This document shows positions 11,970 through 26,700 of a DNA stretch of 64,000 nucleotides, piece after piece. This stretch comes from Euwallacea fornicatus. Taxonomy: Eukaryota; Arthropoda; Insecta; Coleoptera; Curculionidae. The position numbers and the translations under genes are program-made. The notes beneath the pieces are model-generated. The model was given only the letters and a program-made list of their open reading frames with translations, did not search any database and was not told the origin of the DNA. The stretch lies in contig NW_027096027.1 of NCBI RefSeq assembly GCF_040115645.1, forward strand, positions 558,001-622,000, given 5' to 3'. Position 1 is the stretch's first letter. Every line of letters begins with the position of its first letter.

Positions 11970-14432
11970 GTCAAATTAATCAACTCGACGAGATCTTTAT
12001 GATGACAAAACACATCATGATTGCATCTTGTTGAACTTCAGAGAAAAATAGGACTTTATGTGCTCAAACACTCAAAATGTGTGATTGTTCTAAATTTGAA
12101 GCTCGAAAACTTCGACAAATGACGACCAAATGTCTTAAACAGAATGTCAAATTAATCAACTCGACGAGATCTTTAAGATGACAAAACACATCATGATTGC
12201 ATCTTGTTGAATTTCAGAGAAAAATAGGACTTTATGTGCTCAAACACTCAAAATGTGTGATTGTTCTAAATTTGAAGCTCGATACTTCGACAAATGACGA
12301 CCAAATGTCTTAAACAGAGAGTCAAATTAATCAGCTCGACGAGATCTTTAAGATGACAAAACACATCATGATTGCATCTTGTTGAATTTCCAAGAAAAAT
12401 AGTACTTTATGTGCTCAAACACTCAAAATGTGTGATTGTTCTAAATTTGATGTTCGATAACTTCGACAAATGACGACCAAATGTCTTAAACAGAGAGTCA
12501 AATTAATCAGCTCGACGAGATCTTTAAGATGACAAAACACATCATAATTGCATCTTGTTGAACTTCAGAGAAAAATAGGACTTTATGTGCTCAAACACTC
12601 AAAATGTGTGATTGTTCTAAATTTGAAGCTTGATAACTTCGACAAATGACGACGAAATGTCTTAAACAGAATGTCAAATTAATCAACTCGACGAGATCTT
12701 TAAGATGGCAAAACACATCATGATTGCATCTTGTTGAATTTCAGAGAAAAATAGGACTTTATGTGCTCAAACACTCAAAATGTGTGATTGTTCTAAATTT
12801 GAAGCTCGATAACTTCGACAAATGACAACCAAATGTCTTAAACAGAGAGTCAAATTAATCAGCTCGACGAGATCTTTAAGATGACAAAACACATCATGAT
12901 TGCATCTTGTTGAATTTCCAAGAAAAATAGTACTTTATGTGCTCAAACACTCAAAATGTGTGATTGTTCTAAATTTGATGTTCGATAACTTCGACAAATG
13001 ACGACCAAATGTCTTAAACAGAGAGTCAAATTAATCAGTTCGACGAGATCTTTAAGATGACAAAACACATCATGATTGCATCTTGTTGAATTTCCAAGAA
13101 AAATAGTACTTTATGTGCTCAAACACTCAAAATGTGTGATTGTTCTAAATTTGATGTTCGATAACTTCGACAAATGACGACCAAATGTCTTAAACAGAGA
13201 GTCAAATTAATCAGCTCGACGAGATCTTTAAGGTGACAAAACACATCATGATTGCATCTTGTTAAATTTCAGAGAAAAATAGGACTTTATGTGCTCAAAC
13301 ACTCAAAATGTGGGATTGTTCTAAATTTGAAGCTCGATAACTTCGATAAATGACGACCAAATGTCTTAAACAGAATGTCAAATTAATCAACTCGACGAAA
13401 TCTTTAAGATGACAAAACACATCATGATTGCATCTTGTTGAATTTCAGAGAAAAATAGGACTTTATGTGCTCAAACACTCAAAATGTGTGATTGTTCTAA
13501 ATTTGAAGCTCGAAAACTTCGACAAATGACGACCAAATGTCTTAAACAGAGTGTCAAATTAATCAACTCGACGAGATCTTTAAGGTGACAAAACACATCA
13601 TGATTGCATCTTGTTGAATTTCCAAGAAAAATAGTACTTTATGTGCTCAAACACAAAAAATGTGTGATTGTTCTAAATTTGAAGCTCGAAAACTTCGACA
13701 AATGACGACCAAATGTCTTAAACAGAATGTCAAATTAATCAACTCGACGAGATCTTTAAGATGGCAAAACACATCATGATTGCATCTTGTTGAATTTCAG
13801 AGAAAAATAGGACTTTATGTGCTCAAACACTCAAAATTTGTGATTGTTCTAAATTTGAAGCTCGATAACTTCGACAAATGACGACCAAATGTCTTAAACA
13901 GAGAGTCAAAGTAATCAGCTCGACGAGATCTTTAAGATGACAAAACACATCATGATTGCATCTTGTTGAATTTCCAAGAAAAATAGTACTTTATGTGCTC
14001 AAACACAAAAAATGTGTGATTGTTCTAAATTTGAAGCTCGAAAACTTCGACAAATGACGACCAAATGTCTTAAACAGAATGTCAAATTAATCAACTCGAC
14101 AAGATCTTTAAGATGGCAAAACACATCATGATTGCATCTTGTTGAATTTCCAAGAAAAATAGTACTTTATGTGCTCAAACACTCAAAATGTGTGATTGTT
14201 CTAAATTTGATGTTCGATAACTTCGACAAATGACGACCAAATGTCTTAAACAGAGAGTCAAATTAATCAGCTCGACGAGATCTTTAAGATGACAAAACAC
14301 ATCATGATTGCATCTTGTTGAATTTCCAAGAAAAATAGTACTTTATGTGCTCAAACACTCAAAATGTGTGATTGTTCTAAATTTGAAGCTCGAAAACTTC
14401 GACAAATGACGACCAAATGTCTTAAACAGAAT

Positions 14433-14608
14433 GTCAAATTAATCAACTCGACGAGATCTTTAAGATGACAAAACACATCATAATTGCGTCTTGTTGAATT
14501 TCAAAAAAAAATAATGCTTTATGTGCTCAAACACTCAAAATGTGTGATTGTTCTAAATTTGAAGCTCGATAACTTCGACAAATGACGACCAAATGTCTTA
14601 AACAGAGA
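14433..14608 (+). repeat. Monomer variant with a long A-tract (A9 TAATGC)
   Basis: The centre TCAGAGAAAAATAGGAC is replaced by TC followed by nine A residues and TAATGC. It is linked to CATAATTGCGTC upstream, where GCATC has become GCGTC. Total length stays at 176. A sister form with A11 TGC is one base shorter. The variant is absent from the first 5.8 kb, appears once near 5,880 as a TATTGC form, and becomes a regular member from 14.4 kb onward. Long A-tracts are stiff and disfavour nucleosomes, so these copies may position nucleosomes differently; that is inference. Confidence 0.88.
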
Positions 14609-15662
14609 GTCAAATTAATCAGCTCGACGAGATCTTTAAGATGACAAAACACATCATGATTGCATCTTGTTGAATTTCCAAGAAAAATAGTACTTTATGT
14701 GCTCAAACACTCAAAATGTGTGATTGTTCTAAATTTGAAGCTCGAAAACTTCGACAAATGACGACCAAATGTCTTAAACAGAATGTCAAATTAATCAACT
14801 CGACGAGATCTTTAAGATGACAAAACACATCATAATTGCGTCTTGTTGAATTTCAAAAAAAAATAATGCTTTATGTGCTCAAACACTCAAAATGTGTCAT
14901 TGTTCTAAATTTGAAGCTCGATAACTTCGACAAATGACGACCAAATGTCTTAAACAGAGAGTCAAATTAATCAGCTCGACGACATCTTTAAGATGACAAA
15001 ACACATCATAATTGCATCTTGTTGAATTTCAAAAAAAAAAATGCTTTATGTGCTCAAACACTCAAAATGTGTGATTGTTCTAAATTTGAAGCTCGATAAC
15101 TTCGACAAATGACGACCAAATGTCTTAAACAGAGAGTCAAATTAATCAACTCGACGAGATCTTTAAGGTGACAAAACACATCATGATTGCATCTTGTTGA
15201 ATTTCCAAGAAAAATAGGACTTTATGTGCTCAAACACTCAAAATGTGTGATTGTTCTAAATTTGAAGCTTGATAACTTCGACAAATGACGACGAAATGTC
15301 TTAAACAGAATGTCAAATTAATCAACTCGACGAGATCTTTAAGATGGCAAAACACATCATGATTGCATCTTGTTGAATTTCAGAGAAAAATAGGACTTTA
15401 TGTGCTCAAACACTCAAAATGTGTGATTGTTCTAAATTTGAAGCTCGATAACTTCGACAAATGACAACCAAATGTCTTAAACAGAGAGTCAAATTAATCA
15501 GCTCGACGAGATCTTTAAGATGACAAAACACATCATGATTGCATCTTGTTGAATTTCCAAGAAAAATAGTACTTTATGTGCTCAAACACTCAAAATGTGT
15601 GATTGTTCTAAATTTCGAGGTCGATAACTTCGACAAATGACGACCAAATGTCTTAAACAGTG

Positions 15663-18600
15663 TGTCAAATTAATCAACTCGACGAGATCTTTAAGATGAC
15701 AAAACACATCATGATTGCATCTTGTTGAATTTCAGAGAAAAATAGGACTTTATGTGCTCAAACACTCAAAATGTGTGATTGTTCTAAATTTGAAGCTCGA
15801 AAACTTCGACAAATGACGACCAAATGTCTTAAACAGAGTGTCAAATTAATCAACTCGACGAGATCTTTAAGATGGCAAAACACATCATGATTGCATCTTG
15901 TTGAATTTCCAAGAAAAATAGTACTTTATGTGCTCAAACACAAAAAATGTGTGATTGTTCTAAATTTGAAGCTCGAAAACTTCGACAAATGACGACCAAA
16001 TGTCTTAAACAGAATGTCAAATTAATCAACTCGACGAGATCTTTAAGATGGCAAAACACATCATGATTGCATCTTGTTGAATTTCAGAGAAAAATAGGAC
16101 TTTATGTGCTCAAACACTCAAAATGTGTGATTGTTCTAAATTTGAAGCTTGATAACTTCGACAAATGACGACCAAATGTCTTAAACAGAATGTCAAATTA
16201 ATCAACTCGACGAGATCTTTAAGATGGCAAAACACATCATGATTGCATCTTGTTGAATTTCCAAGAAAAATAGTACTTTATGTGCTCAAACACTCAAAAT
16301 GTGTGATTGTTCTAAATTTGATGTTCGATAACTTCGACAAATGACGACCAAATGTCTTAAACAGAGAGTCAAATTAATCAGCTCGACGAGATCTTTAAGA
16401 TGACAAAACAAATCATGATTGCATCTTGTTGAATTTCCAAGAAAAATAGTACTTTATGTGCTCAAACACTCAAAATGTGTGATTGTTCTAAATTTGATGT
16501 TCGATAACTTCGACAAATGACGACCAAATGTCTTAAACAGAGAGTCAAATTAATCAGCTCGACGAGATCTTTAAGGTGACAAAACACATCATGATTGCAT
16601 CTTGTTGAATTTCAGAGAAAAATAGGACTTTATGTGCTCAAACACTCAAAATGTGGGATTGTTCTAAATTTGAAGCTCGATAACTTCGACAAATGACGAC
16701 CAAATGTCTTAAACAGAATGTCAAATTAATCAACTCGACGAGATCTTTAAGATGACAAAACACATCATGATTGCATCTTGTTGAATTTCAGAGAAAAATA
16801 GTACTTTATGTGCTCAAACACAAAAAATGTGTGATTGTTCTAAATTTGAAGCTCGAAAACTTCGACAAATGACGACCAAATGTCTTAAACAGAATGTCAA
16901 ATTAATCAACTCGACGAGATCTTTAAGATGGCAAAACACATCATGATTGCATCTTGTTGAATTTCCAAGAAAAATAGTACTTTATGTGCTCAAACACAAA
17001 AAATGTGTGATTGTTCTAAATTTGAAGCTCGAAAACTTCGACAAATGACGACCAAATGTCTTAAACAGAATGTCAAATTAATCAACTCGACAAGATCTTT
17101 AAGATGGCAAAACACATCATGATTGCATCTTGTTGAATTTCCAAGAAAAATAGTACTTTATGTGCTCAAACACAAAAAATGTGTGATTGTTCTAAATTTG
17201 AAGCTCGAAAACTTCGACAAATGACGACCAAATGTCTTAAACAGAATGTCAAATTAATCAACTCGACGAGATCTTTAAGATGGCAAAACACATCATGATT
17301 GCATCTTGTTGAATTTCCAAGAAAAATAGTACTTTATGTGCTCAAACACAAAAAATGTGTGATTGTTCTAAATTTGAAGCTCGAAAACTTCGACAAATGA
17401 CGACCAAATGTCTTAAACAGAATGTCAAATTAATCAACTCGACAAGATCTTTAAGATGGCAAAACACATCATGATTGCATCTTGTTGAATTTCAGAGAAA
17501 AATAGGACTTTATGTGCTCAAACACTCAAAATGTGTGATTGTTCTAAATTTGAAGCTCGATAACTTCGACAAATGACGACCAAATGTCTTAAACAGAGAG
17601 TCAAATTAATCAGCTCGACGAGATCTTTAAGATGACAAAACACATCATGATTGCATCTTGTTGAATTTCCAAGAAAAACAGTACTTTATGTGCTCAAACA
17701 CTCAAAATGTGTGATTGTTCTAAATTTCGAGGTCGATAACTTCGACAAATGACGACCAAATGTCTTAAACAGTGTGTCAAATTAATCAACTCGACGAGAT
17801 CTTTATGATGACAAAACACATCATGATTGCATCTTGTTGAACTTCAGAGAAAAATAGGACTTTATGTGCTCAAACACTCAAAATGTGTGATTGTTCTAAA
17901 TTTGAAGCTCGAAAACTTCGACAAATGACGACCAAATGTCTTAAACAGAATGTCAAATTAATCAACTCGACGAGATCTTTAAGATGACAAAACACATCAT
18001 GATTGCATCTTGTTGAATTTCAGAGAAAAATAGGACTTTATGTGCTCAAACACTCAAAATGTGTGATTGTTCTAAATTTGAAGCTCGATACTTCGACAAA
18101 TGACGACCAAATGTCTTAAACAGAGAGTCAAATTAATCAGCTCGACGAGATCTTTAAGATGACAAAACACATCATGATTGCATCTTGTTGAATTTCCAAG
18201 AAAAATAGTACTTTATGTGCTCAAACACTCAAAATGTGTGATTGTTCTAAATTTGATGTTCGATAACTTCGACAAATGACGACCAAATGTCTTAAACAGA
18301 GAGTCAAATTAATCAGCTCGACGAGATCTTTAAGATGACAAAACACATCATAATTGCATCTTGTTGAACTTCAGAGAAAAATAGGACTTTATGTGCTCAA
18401 ACACTCAAAATGTGTGATTGTTCTAAATTTGAAGCTTGATAACTTCGACAAATGACGACGAAATGTCTTAAACAGAATGTCAAATTAATCAACTCGACGA
18501 GATCTTTAAGATGGCAAAACACATCATGATTGCATCTTGTTGAATTTCAGAGAAAAATAGGACTTTATGTGCTCAAACACTCAAAATGTGTGATTGTTCT

Positions 18601-20778
18601 AAATTTGAAGCTCGATAACTTCGACAAATGACAACCAAATGTCTTAAACAGAGAGTCAAATTAATCAGCTCGACGAGATCTTTAAGATGACAAAACACAT
18701 CATGATTGCATCTTGTTGAATTTCCAAGAAAAATAGTACTTTATGTGCTCAAACACTCAAAATGTGTGATTGTTCTAAATTTGATGTTCGATAACTTCGA
18801 CAAATGACGACCAAATGTCTTAAACAGAGAGTCAAATTAATCAGTTCGACGAGATCTTTAAGATGACAAAACACATCATGATTGCATCTTGTTGAATTTC
18901 CAAGAAAAATAGTACTTTATGTGCTCAAACACTCAAAATGTGTGATTGTTCTAAATTTGATGTTCGATAACTTCGACAAATGACGACCAAATGTCTTAAA
19001 CAGAGAGTCAAATTAATCAGCTCGACGAGATCTTTAAGGTGACAAAACACATCATGATTGCATCTTGTTAAATTTCAGAGAAAAATAGGACTTTATGTGC
19101 TCAAACACTCAAAATGTGGGATTGTTCTAAATTTGAAGCTCGATAACTTCGATAAATGACGACCAAATGTCTTAAACAGAATGTCAAATTAATCAACTCG
19201 ACGAAATCTTTAAGATGACAAAACACATCATGATTGCATCTTGTTGAATTTCAGAGAAAAATAGGACTTTATGTGCTCAAACACTCAAAATGTGTGATTG
19301 TTCTAAATTTGAAGCTCGAAAACTTCGACAAATGACGACCAAATGTCTTAAACAGAGTGTCAAATTAATCAACTCGACGAGATCTTTAAGGTGACAAAAC
19401 ACATCATGATTGCATCTTGTTGAATTTCCAAGAAAAATAGTACTTTATGTGCTCAAACACAAAAAATGTGTGATTGTTCTAAATTTGAAGCTCGAAAACT
19501 TCGACAAATGACGACCAAATGTCTTAAACAGAATGTCAAATTAATCAACTCGACGAGATCTTTAAGATGGCAAAACACATCATGATTGCATCTTGTTGAA
19601 TTTCAGAGAAAAATAGGACTTTATGTGCTCAAACACTCAAAATTTGTGATTGTTCTAAATTTGAAGCTCGATAACTTCGACAAATGACGACCAAATGTCT
19701 TAAACAGAGAGTCAAAGTAATCAGCTCGACGAGATCTTTAAGATGACAAAACACATCATGATTGCATCTTGTTGAATTTCCAAGAAAAATAGTACTTTAT
19801 GTGCTCAAACACAAAAAATGTGTGATTGTTCTAAATTTGAAGCTCGAAAACTTCGACAAATGACGACCAAATGTCTTAAACAGAATGTCAAATTAATCAA
19901 CTCGACAAGATCTTTAAGATGGCAAAACACATCATGATTGCATCTTGTTGAATTTCCAAGAAAAATAGTACTTTATGTGCTCAAACACTCAAAATGTGTG
20001 ATTGTTCTAAATTTGATGTTCGATAACTTCGACAAATGACGACCAAATGTCTTAAACAGAGAGTCAAATTAATCAGCTCGACGAGATCTTTAAGATGACA
20101 AAACACATCATGATTGCATCTTGTTGAATTTCCAAGAAAAATAGTACTTTATGTGCTCAAACACTCAAAATGTGTGATTGTTCTAAATTTGAAGGTCGAA
20201 AACTTCGACAAATGACGACCAAATGTCTTAAACAGAATGTCAAATTAATCAACTCGACGAGATCTTTAAGATGACAAAACACATCATAATTGCGTCTTGT
20301 TGAATTTCAAAAAAAAATAATGCTTTATGTGCTCAAACACTCAAAATGTGTGATTGTTCTAAATTTGAAGCTCGATAACTTCGACAAATGACGACCAAAT
20401 GTCTTAAACAGAATGTCAAATTAATCAACTCGACGAGATCTTTAAGATGACAAAACACATCATAATTGCGTCTTGTTGAATTTCAAAAAAAAATAATGCT
20501 TTATGTGCTCAAACACTCAAAATGTGTCATTGTTCTAAATTTGAAGCTCGATAACTTCGACAAATGACGACCAAATGTCTTAAACAGAGAGTCAAATTAA
20601 TCAGCTCGACGACATCTTTAAGATGACAAAACACATCATAATTGCATCTTGTTGAATTTCAAAAAAAAAAATGCTTTATGTGCTCAAACACTCAAAATGT
20701 GTGATTGTTCTAAATTTGAAGCTCGATAACTTCGACAAATGACGACCAAATGTCTTAAACAGAGAGTCAAATTAATCA
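15663..20778 (+). repeat. Copy B of the 5.8-kb-spaced segmental duplication
   Basis: This is the partner of 9,857-15,147, lacking one monomer relative to it. It includes the recombinant TCAGAG..TAGTAC centre near 16,792 (partner near 10,983), three successive CACAAAAAATG monomers near 16,999-17,350, the GATACTTCG deletion at 18,087 and the A11 tract at 20,661-20,671. A substitution at 20,195 (GAAGGTCG instead of GAAGCTCG) is present in neither copy A nor the later copy at 25,296. It therefore arose in B after the duplications. The second half of this block belongs also to the 5,101-bp tandem unit that follows. Confidence 0.88.
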
Positions 20779-23700
20779 GCTCGACGAGATCTTTAAGATG
20801 ACAAAACACATCATAATTGCATCTTGTTGAACTTCAGTGAAAAATAGGACTTTATGTGCTCAAACACTCAAAATGTGTGATTGTTCTAAATTTGAAGCTT
20901 GATAACTTCGACAAATGACGACCAAATGTCTTAAACAGAATGTCAAATTAATCAACTCGACGAGATCTTTAAGATGGCAAAATACATCATGATTGCATCT
21001 TGTTGAATTTCAGAGAAAAATAGGACTTTATGTGCTCAAACACTCAAAATGTGTGATTGTTCTAAATTTGAAGCTCGATAACTTCGACAAATGACGACCA
21101 AATGTCTTAAACAGAGAGTCAAATTAATCAGCTCGACGAGATCTTTAAGATGACAAAACACATCATGATTGCATCTTGTTGAATTTCCAAGAAAAACAGT
21201 ACTTTATGTTCTCAAACACTCAAAATGTGTGATTGTTCTAAATTTGAAGTTCGATAACTTCGACAAATGACGACCAAATGTCTTAAACAGAATGTCAAAT
21301 TAATCAACTCGACGAGATCTTTAAGATGGCAAAACACATCATGATTGCATATTGTTGAATTTCAAAAAAAAATAATGCTTTATGTGCTCAAACACTCAAA
21401 ATGTGTCATTGTTCTAAATTTGAAGCTCGATAACTTCGACAAATGACGACCAAATGTCTTAAACAGAATGTCAAATTAATCAACTCGACGAGATCTTTAA
21501 GATGACAAAACACATCATAATTGCGTCTTGTTGAATTTCAAAAAAAAATAATGCTTTATGTGCTCAAACACTCAAAATGTGTCATTGTTCTAAATTTGAA
21601 GCTCGATAACTTCGACAAATGACGACCAAATGTCTTAAACAGAGAGTCAAATTAATCAACTCGACGACATCTTTAAGATGACAAAACACATCATAATTGT
21701 ATCTTGTTGAATTTCAAAAAAAAAAATGCTTTATGTGCTCAAACACTCAAAATGTGTGATTGTTCTAAATTTGAAGCTCGATAACTTCGACAAATGACGA
21801 CCAAATGTCTTAAACAGAGAGTCAAATTAATCAGCTCGACGAGATCTTTAAGATGGCAAAACACATCATAATTGCATCTTGTTGAACTTCAGTGAAAAAT
21901 AGGACTTTATGTGCTCAAACACTCAAAATGTGTGATTGTTCTAAATTTGAAGCTCGATAACTTCGACAAATGACGACCAAATGTCTTAAACAGAATGTCA
22001 AATTAATCAACTCGACGAGATCTTTAAGATGACAAAACACATCATGATTGCATCTTGTTGAATTTCAGAGAAAAATAGGACTTTATGTGCTCAAACACTC
22101 AAAATGTGTGATTGTTCTAAATTTGAAGCTCGATAACTTCGACAAATGACGACCAAATGTCTTAAACAGAGTGTCAGATTAATCAGCTCGACGAGATCTT
22201 TAAGATGACAAAACACATCATAATTGCGTCTTGTTGAATTTCAAAAAAAAATAATGCTTTATGTGCTCAAACACTCAAAATGTGTGATTGTTCTAAATTT
22301 GATATTCGATAACTTCGACAAATGACGACCAAATGTCTTAAACAGAGAGTCAAATTAATCAGCTCGACGAGATCTTTAAGATGACAAAACACATCATAAT
22401 TGCATCTTGTTGAACTTCAGAGAAAAATAGGACTTTATGTGCTCAAACACTCAAAATGTGTGATTGTTCTAAATTTGAAGCTCGAAAACTTCGACAAATG
22501 ACGACCAAATGTCTTAAACAGAATGTCAAATTAATCAACTCGACAAGATCTTTAAGATGGCAAAACACATCATGATTGCATCTTGTTGAATTTCAGAGAA
22601 AAATAGGACTTTATGTGCTCAAACACTCAAAATGTGTGATTGTTCTAAATTTGAAGCTCGATAACTTCGACAAATGACGACCAAATGTCTTAAACAGAGA
22701 GTCAAATTAATCAGCTCGACGAGATCTTTAAGATGACAAAACACATCATGATTGCATCTTGTTGAATTTCCAAGAAAAACAGTACTTTATGTGCTCAAAC
22801 ACTCAAAATGTGTGATTGTTCTAAATTTCGAGGTCGATAACTTCGACAAATGACGACCAAATGTCTTAAACAGTGTGTCAAATTAATCAACTCGACGAGA
22901 TCTTTATGATGACAAAACACATCATGATTGCATCTTGTTGAACTTCAGAGAAAAATAGGACTTTATGTGCTCAAACACTCAAAATGTGTGATTGTTCTAA
23001 ATTTGAAGCTCGAAAACTTCGACAAATGACGACCAAATGTCTTAAACAGAATGTCAAATTAATCAACTCGACGAGATCTTTAAGATGACAAAACACATCA
23101 TGATTGCATCTTGTTGAATTTCAGAGAAAAATAGGACTTTATGTGCTCAAACACTCAAAATGTGTGATTGTTCTAAATTTGAAGCTCGATACTTCGACAA
23201 ATGACGACCAAATGTCTTAAACAGAGAGTCAAATTAATCAGCTCGACGAGATCTTTAAGATGACAAAACACATCATGATTGCATCTTGTTGAATTTCCAA
23301 GAAAAATAGTACTTTATGTGCTCAAACACTCAAAATGTGTGATTGTTCTAAATTTGATGTTCGATAACTTCGACAAATGACGACCAAATGTCTTAAACAG
23401 AGAGTCAAATTAATCAGCTCGACGAGATCTTTAAGATGACAAAACACATCATAATTGCATCTTGTTGAACTTCAGAGAAAAATAGGACTTTATGTGCTCA
23501 AACACTCAAAATGTGTGATTGTTCTAAATTTGAAGCTTGATAACTTCGACAAATGACGACGAAATGTCTTAAACAGAATGTCAAATTAATCAACTCGACG
23601 AGATCTTTAAGATGGCAAAACACATCATGATTGCATCTTGTTGAATTTCAGAGAAAAATAGGACTTTATGTGCTCAAACACTCAAAATGTGTGATTGTTC

Positions 23701-26700
23701 TAAATTTGAAGCTCGATAACTTCGACAAATGACAACCAAATGTCTTAAACAGAGAGTCAAATTAATCAGCTCGACGAGATCTTTAAGATGACAAAACACA
23801 TCATGATTGCATCTTGTTGAATTTCCAAGAAAAATAGTACTTTATGTGCTCAAACACTCAAAATGTGTGATTGTTCTAAATTTGATGTTCGATAACTTCG
23901 ACAAATGACGACCAAATGTCTTAAACAGAGAGTCAAATTAATCAGTTCGACGAGATCTTTAAGATGACAAAACACATCATGATTGCATCTTGTTGAATTT
24001 CCAAGAAAAATAGTACTTTATGTGCTCAAACACTCAAAATGTGTGATTGTTCTAAATTTGATGTTCGATAACTTCGACAAATGACGACCAAATGTCTTAA
24101 ACAGAGAGTCAAATTAATCAGCTCGACGAGATCTTTAAGGTGACAAAACACATCATGATTGCATCTTGTTAAATTTCAGAGAAAAATAGGACTTTATGTG
24201 CTCAAACACTCAAAATGTGGGATTGTTCTAAATTTGAAGCTCGATAACTTCGATAAATGACGACCAAATGTCTTAAACAGAATGTCAAATTAATCAACTC
24301 GACGAAATCTTTAAGATGACAAAACACATCATGATTGCATCTTGTTGAATTTCAGAGAAAAATAGGACTTTATGTGCTCAAACACTCAAAATGTGTGATT
24401 GTTCTAAATTTGAAGCTCGAAAACTTCGACAAATGACGACCAAATGTCTTAAACAGAGTGTCAAATTAATCAACTCGACGAGATCTTTAAGGTGACAAAA
24501 CACATCATGATTGCATCTTGTTGAATTTCCAAGAAAAATAGTACTTTATGTGCTCAAACACAAAAAATGTGTGATTGTTCTAAATTTGAAGCTCGAAAAC
24601 TTCGACAAATGACGACCAAATGTCTTAAACAGAATGTCAAATTAATCAACTCGACGAGATCTTTAAGATGGCAAAACACATCATGATTGCATCTTGTTGA
24701 ATTTCAGAGAAAAATAGGACTTTATGTGCTCAAACACTCAAAATTTGTGATTGTTCTAAATTTGAAGCTCGATAACTTCGACAAATGACGACCAAATGTC
24801 TTAAACAGAGAGTCAAAGTAATCAGCTCGACGAGATCTTTAAGATGACAAAACACATCATGATTGCATCTTGTTGAATTTCCAAGAAAAATAGTACTTTA
24901 TGTGCTCAAACACAAAAAATGTGTGATTGTTCTAAATTTGAAGCTCGAAAACTTCGACAAATGACGACCAAATGTCTTAAACAGAATGTCAAATTAATCA
25001 ACTCGACAAGATCTTTAAGATGGCAAAACACATCATGATTGCATCTTGTTGAATTTCCAAGAAAAATAGTACTTTATGTGCTCAAACACTCAAAATGTGT
25101 GATTGTTCTAAATTTGATGTTCGATAACTTCGACAAATGACGACCAAATGTCTTAAACAGAGAGTCAAATTAATCAGCTCGACGAGATCTTTAAGATGAC
25201 AAAACACATCATGATTGCATCTTGTTGAATTTCCAAGAAAAATAGTACTTTATGTGCTCAAACACTCAAAATGTGTGATTGTTCTAAATTTGAAGCTCGA
25301 AAACTTCGACAAATGACGACCAAATGTCTTAAACAGAATGTCAAATTAATCAACTCGACGAGATCTTTAAGATGACAAAACACATCATAATTGCGTCTTG
25401 TTGAATTTCAAAAAAAAATAATGCTTTATGTGCTCAAACACTCAAAATGTGTGATTGTTCTAAATTTGAAGCTCGATAACTTCGACAAATGACGACCAAA
25501 TGTCTTAAACAGAATGTCAAATTAATCAACTCGACGAGATCTTTAAGATGACAAAACACATCATAATTGCGTCTTGTTGAATTTCAAAAAAAAATAATGC
25601 TTTATGTGCTCAAACACTCAAAATGTGTCATTGTTCTAAATTTGAAGCTCGATAACTTCGACAAATGACGACCAAATGTCTTAAACAGAGAGTCAAATTA
25701 ATCAGCTCGACGACATCTTTAAGATGACAAAACACATCATAATTGCATCTTGTTGAATTTCAAAAAAAAAAATGCTTTATGTGCTCAAACACTCAAAATG
25801 TGTGATTGTTCTAAATTTGAAGCTCGATAACTTCGACAAATGACGACCAAATGTCTTAAACAGAGAGTCAAATTAATCAGCTCGACGAGATCTTTAAGAT
25901 GACAAAACACATCATAATTGCATCTTGTTGAACTTCAGTGAAAAATAGGACTTTATGTGCTCAAACACTCAAAATGTGTGATTGTTCTAAATTTGAAGCT
26001 TGATAACTTCGACAAATGACGACCAAATGTCTTAAACAGAATGTCAAATTAATCAACTCGACGAGATCTTTAAGATGGCAAAATACATCATGATTGCATC
26101 TTGTTGAATTTCAGAGAAAAATAGGACTTTATGTGCTCAAACACTCAAAATGTGTGATTGTTCTAAATTTGAAGCTCGATAACTTCGACAAATGACGACC
26201 AAATGTCTTAAACAGAGAGTCAAATTAATCAGCTCGACGAGATCTTTAAGATGACAAAACACATCATGATTGCATCTTGTTGAATTTCCAAGAAAAACAG
26301 TACTTTATGTTCTCAAACACTCAAAATGTGTGATTGTTCTAAATTTGAAGTTCGATAACTTCGACAAATGACGACCAAATGTCTTAAACAGAATGTCAAA
26401 TTAATCAACTCGACGAGATCTTTAAGATGGCAAAACACATCATGATTGCATATTGTTGAATTTCAAAAAAAAATAATGCTTTATGTGCTCAAACACTCAA
26501 AATGTGTCATTGTTCTAAATTTGAAGCTCGATAACTTCGACAAATGACGACCAAATGTCTTAAACAGAATGTCAAATTAATCAACTCGACGAGATCTTTA
26601 AGATGACAAAACACATCATAATTGCGTCTTGTTGAATTTCAAAAAAAAATAATGCTTTATGTGCTCAAACACTCAAAATGTGTCATTGTTCTAAATTTGA

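Larger units (their letters stand above)
9857..15147 (+). repeat. Copy A of a 5.8-kb-spaced segmental duplication within the array
   Basis: The monomer order from 9,857 to about 15,147 reappears at 15,663 to about 20,778. Rare markers fix the offset at 5,806 bp: AACAAATCATG at 10,601 and 16,407, and the one-base deletion GATACTTCG at 12,281 and 18,087. The offset equals 33 monomers minus two single-base losses. Copy A holds one monomer more than copy B, the TCCAAG/GAAGCTCGAAAAC monomer at about 14,609-14,784. This makes the pair TCCAAG-monomer plus A-tract-monomer appear twice in A and once in B. Upstream of 9,857 and downstream of 15,147 the copies differ. Confidence 0.88.

Noticed and set aside
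14500..14516. Polyadenylation tract of a processed retrocopy at A9/A11 runs
   Set aside because: The A-runs replace bases of the monomer centre without adding length and recur at fixed phase. They have no adjacent non-satellite sequence or target-site duplication.
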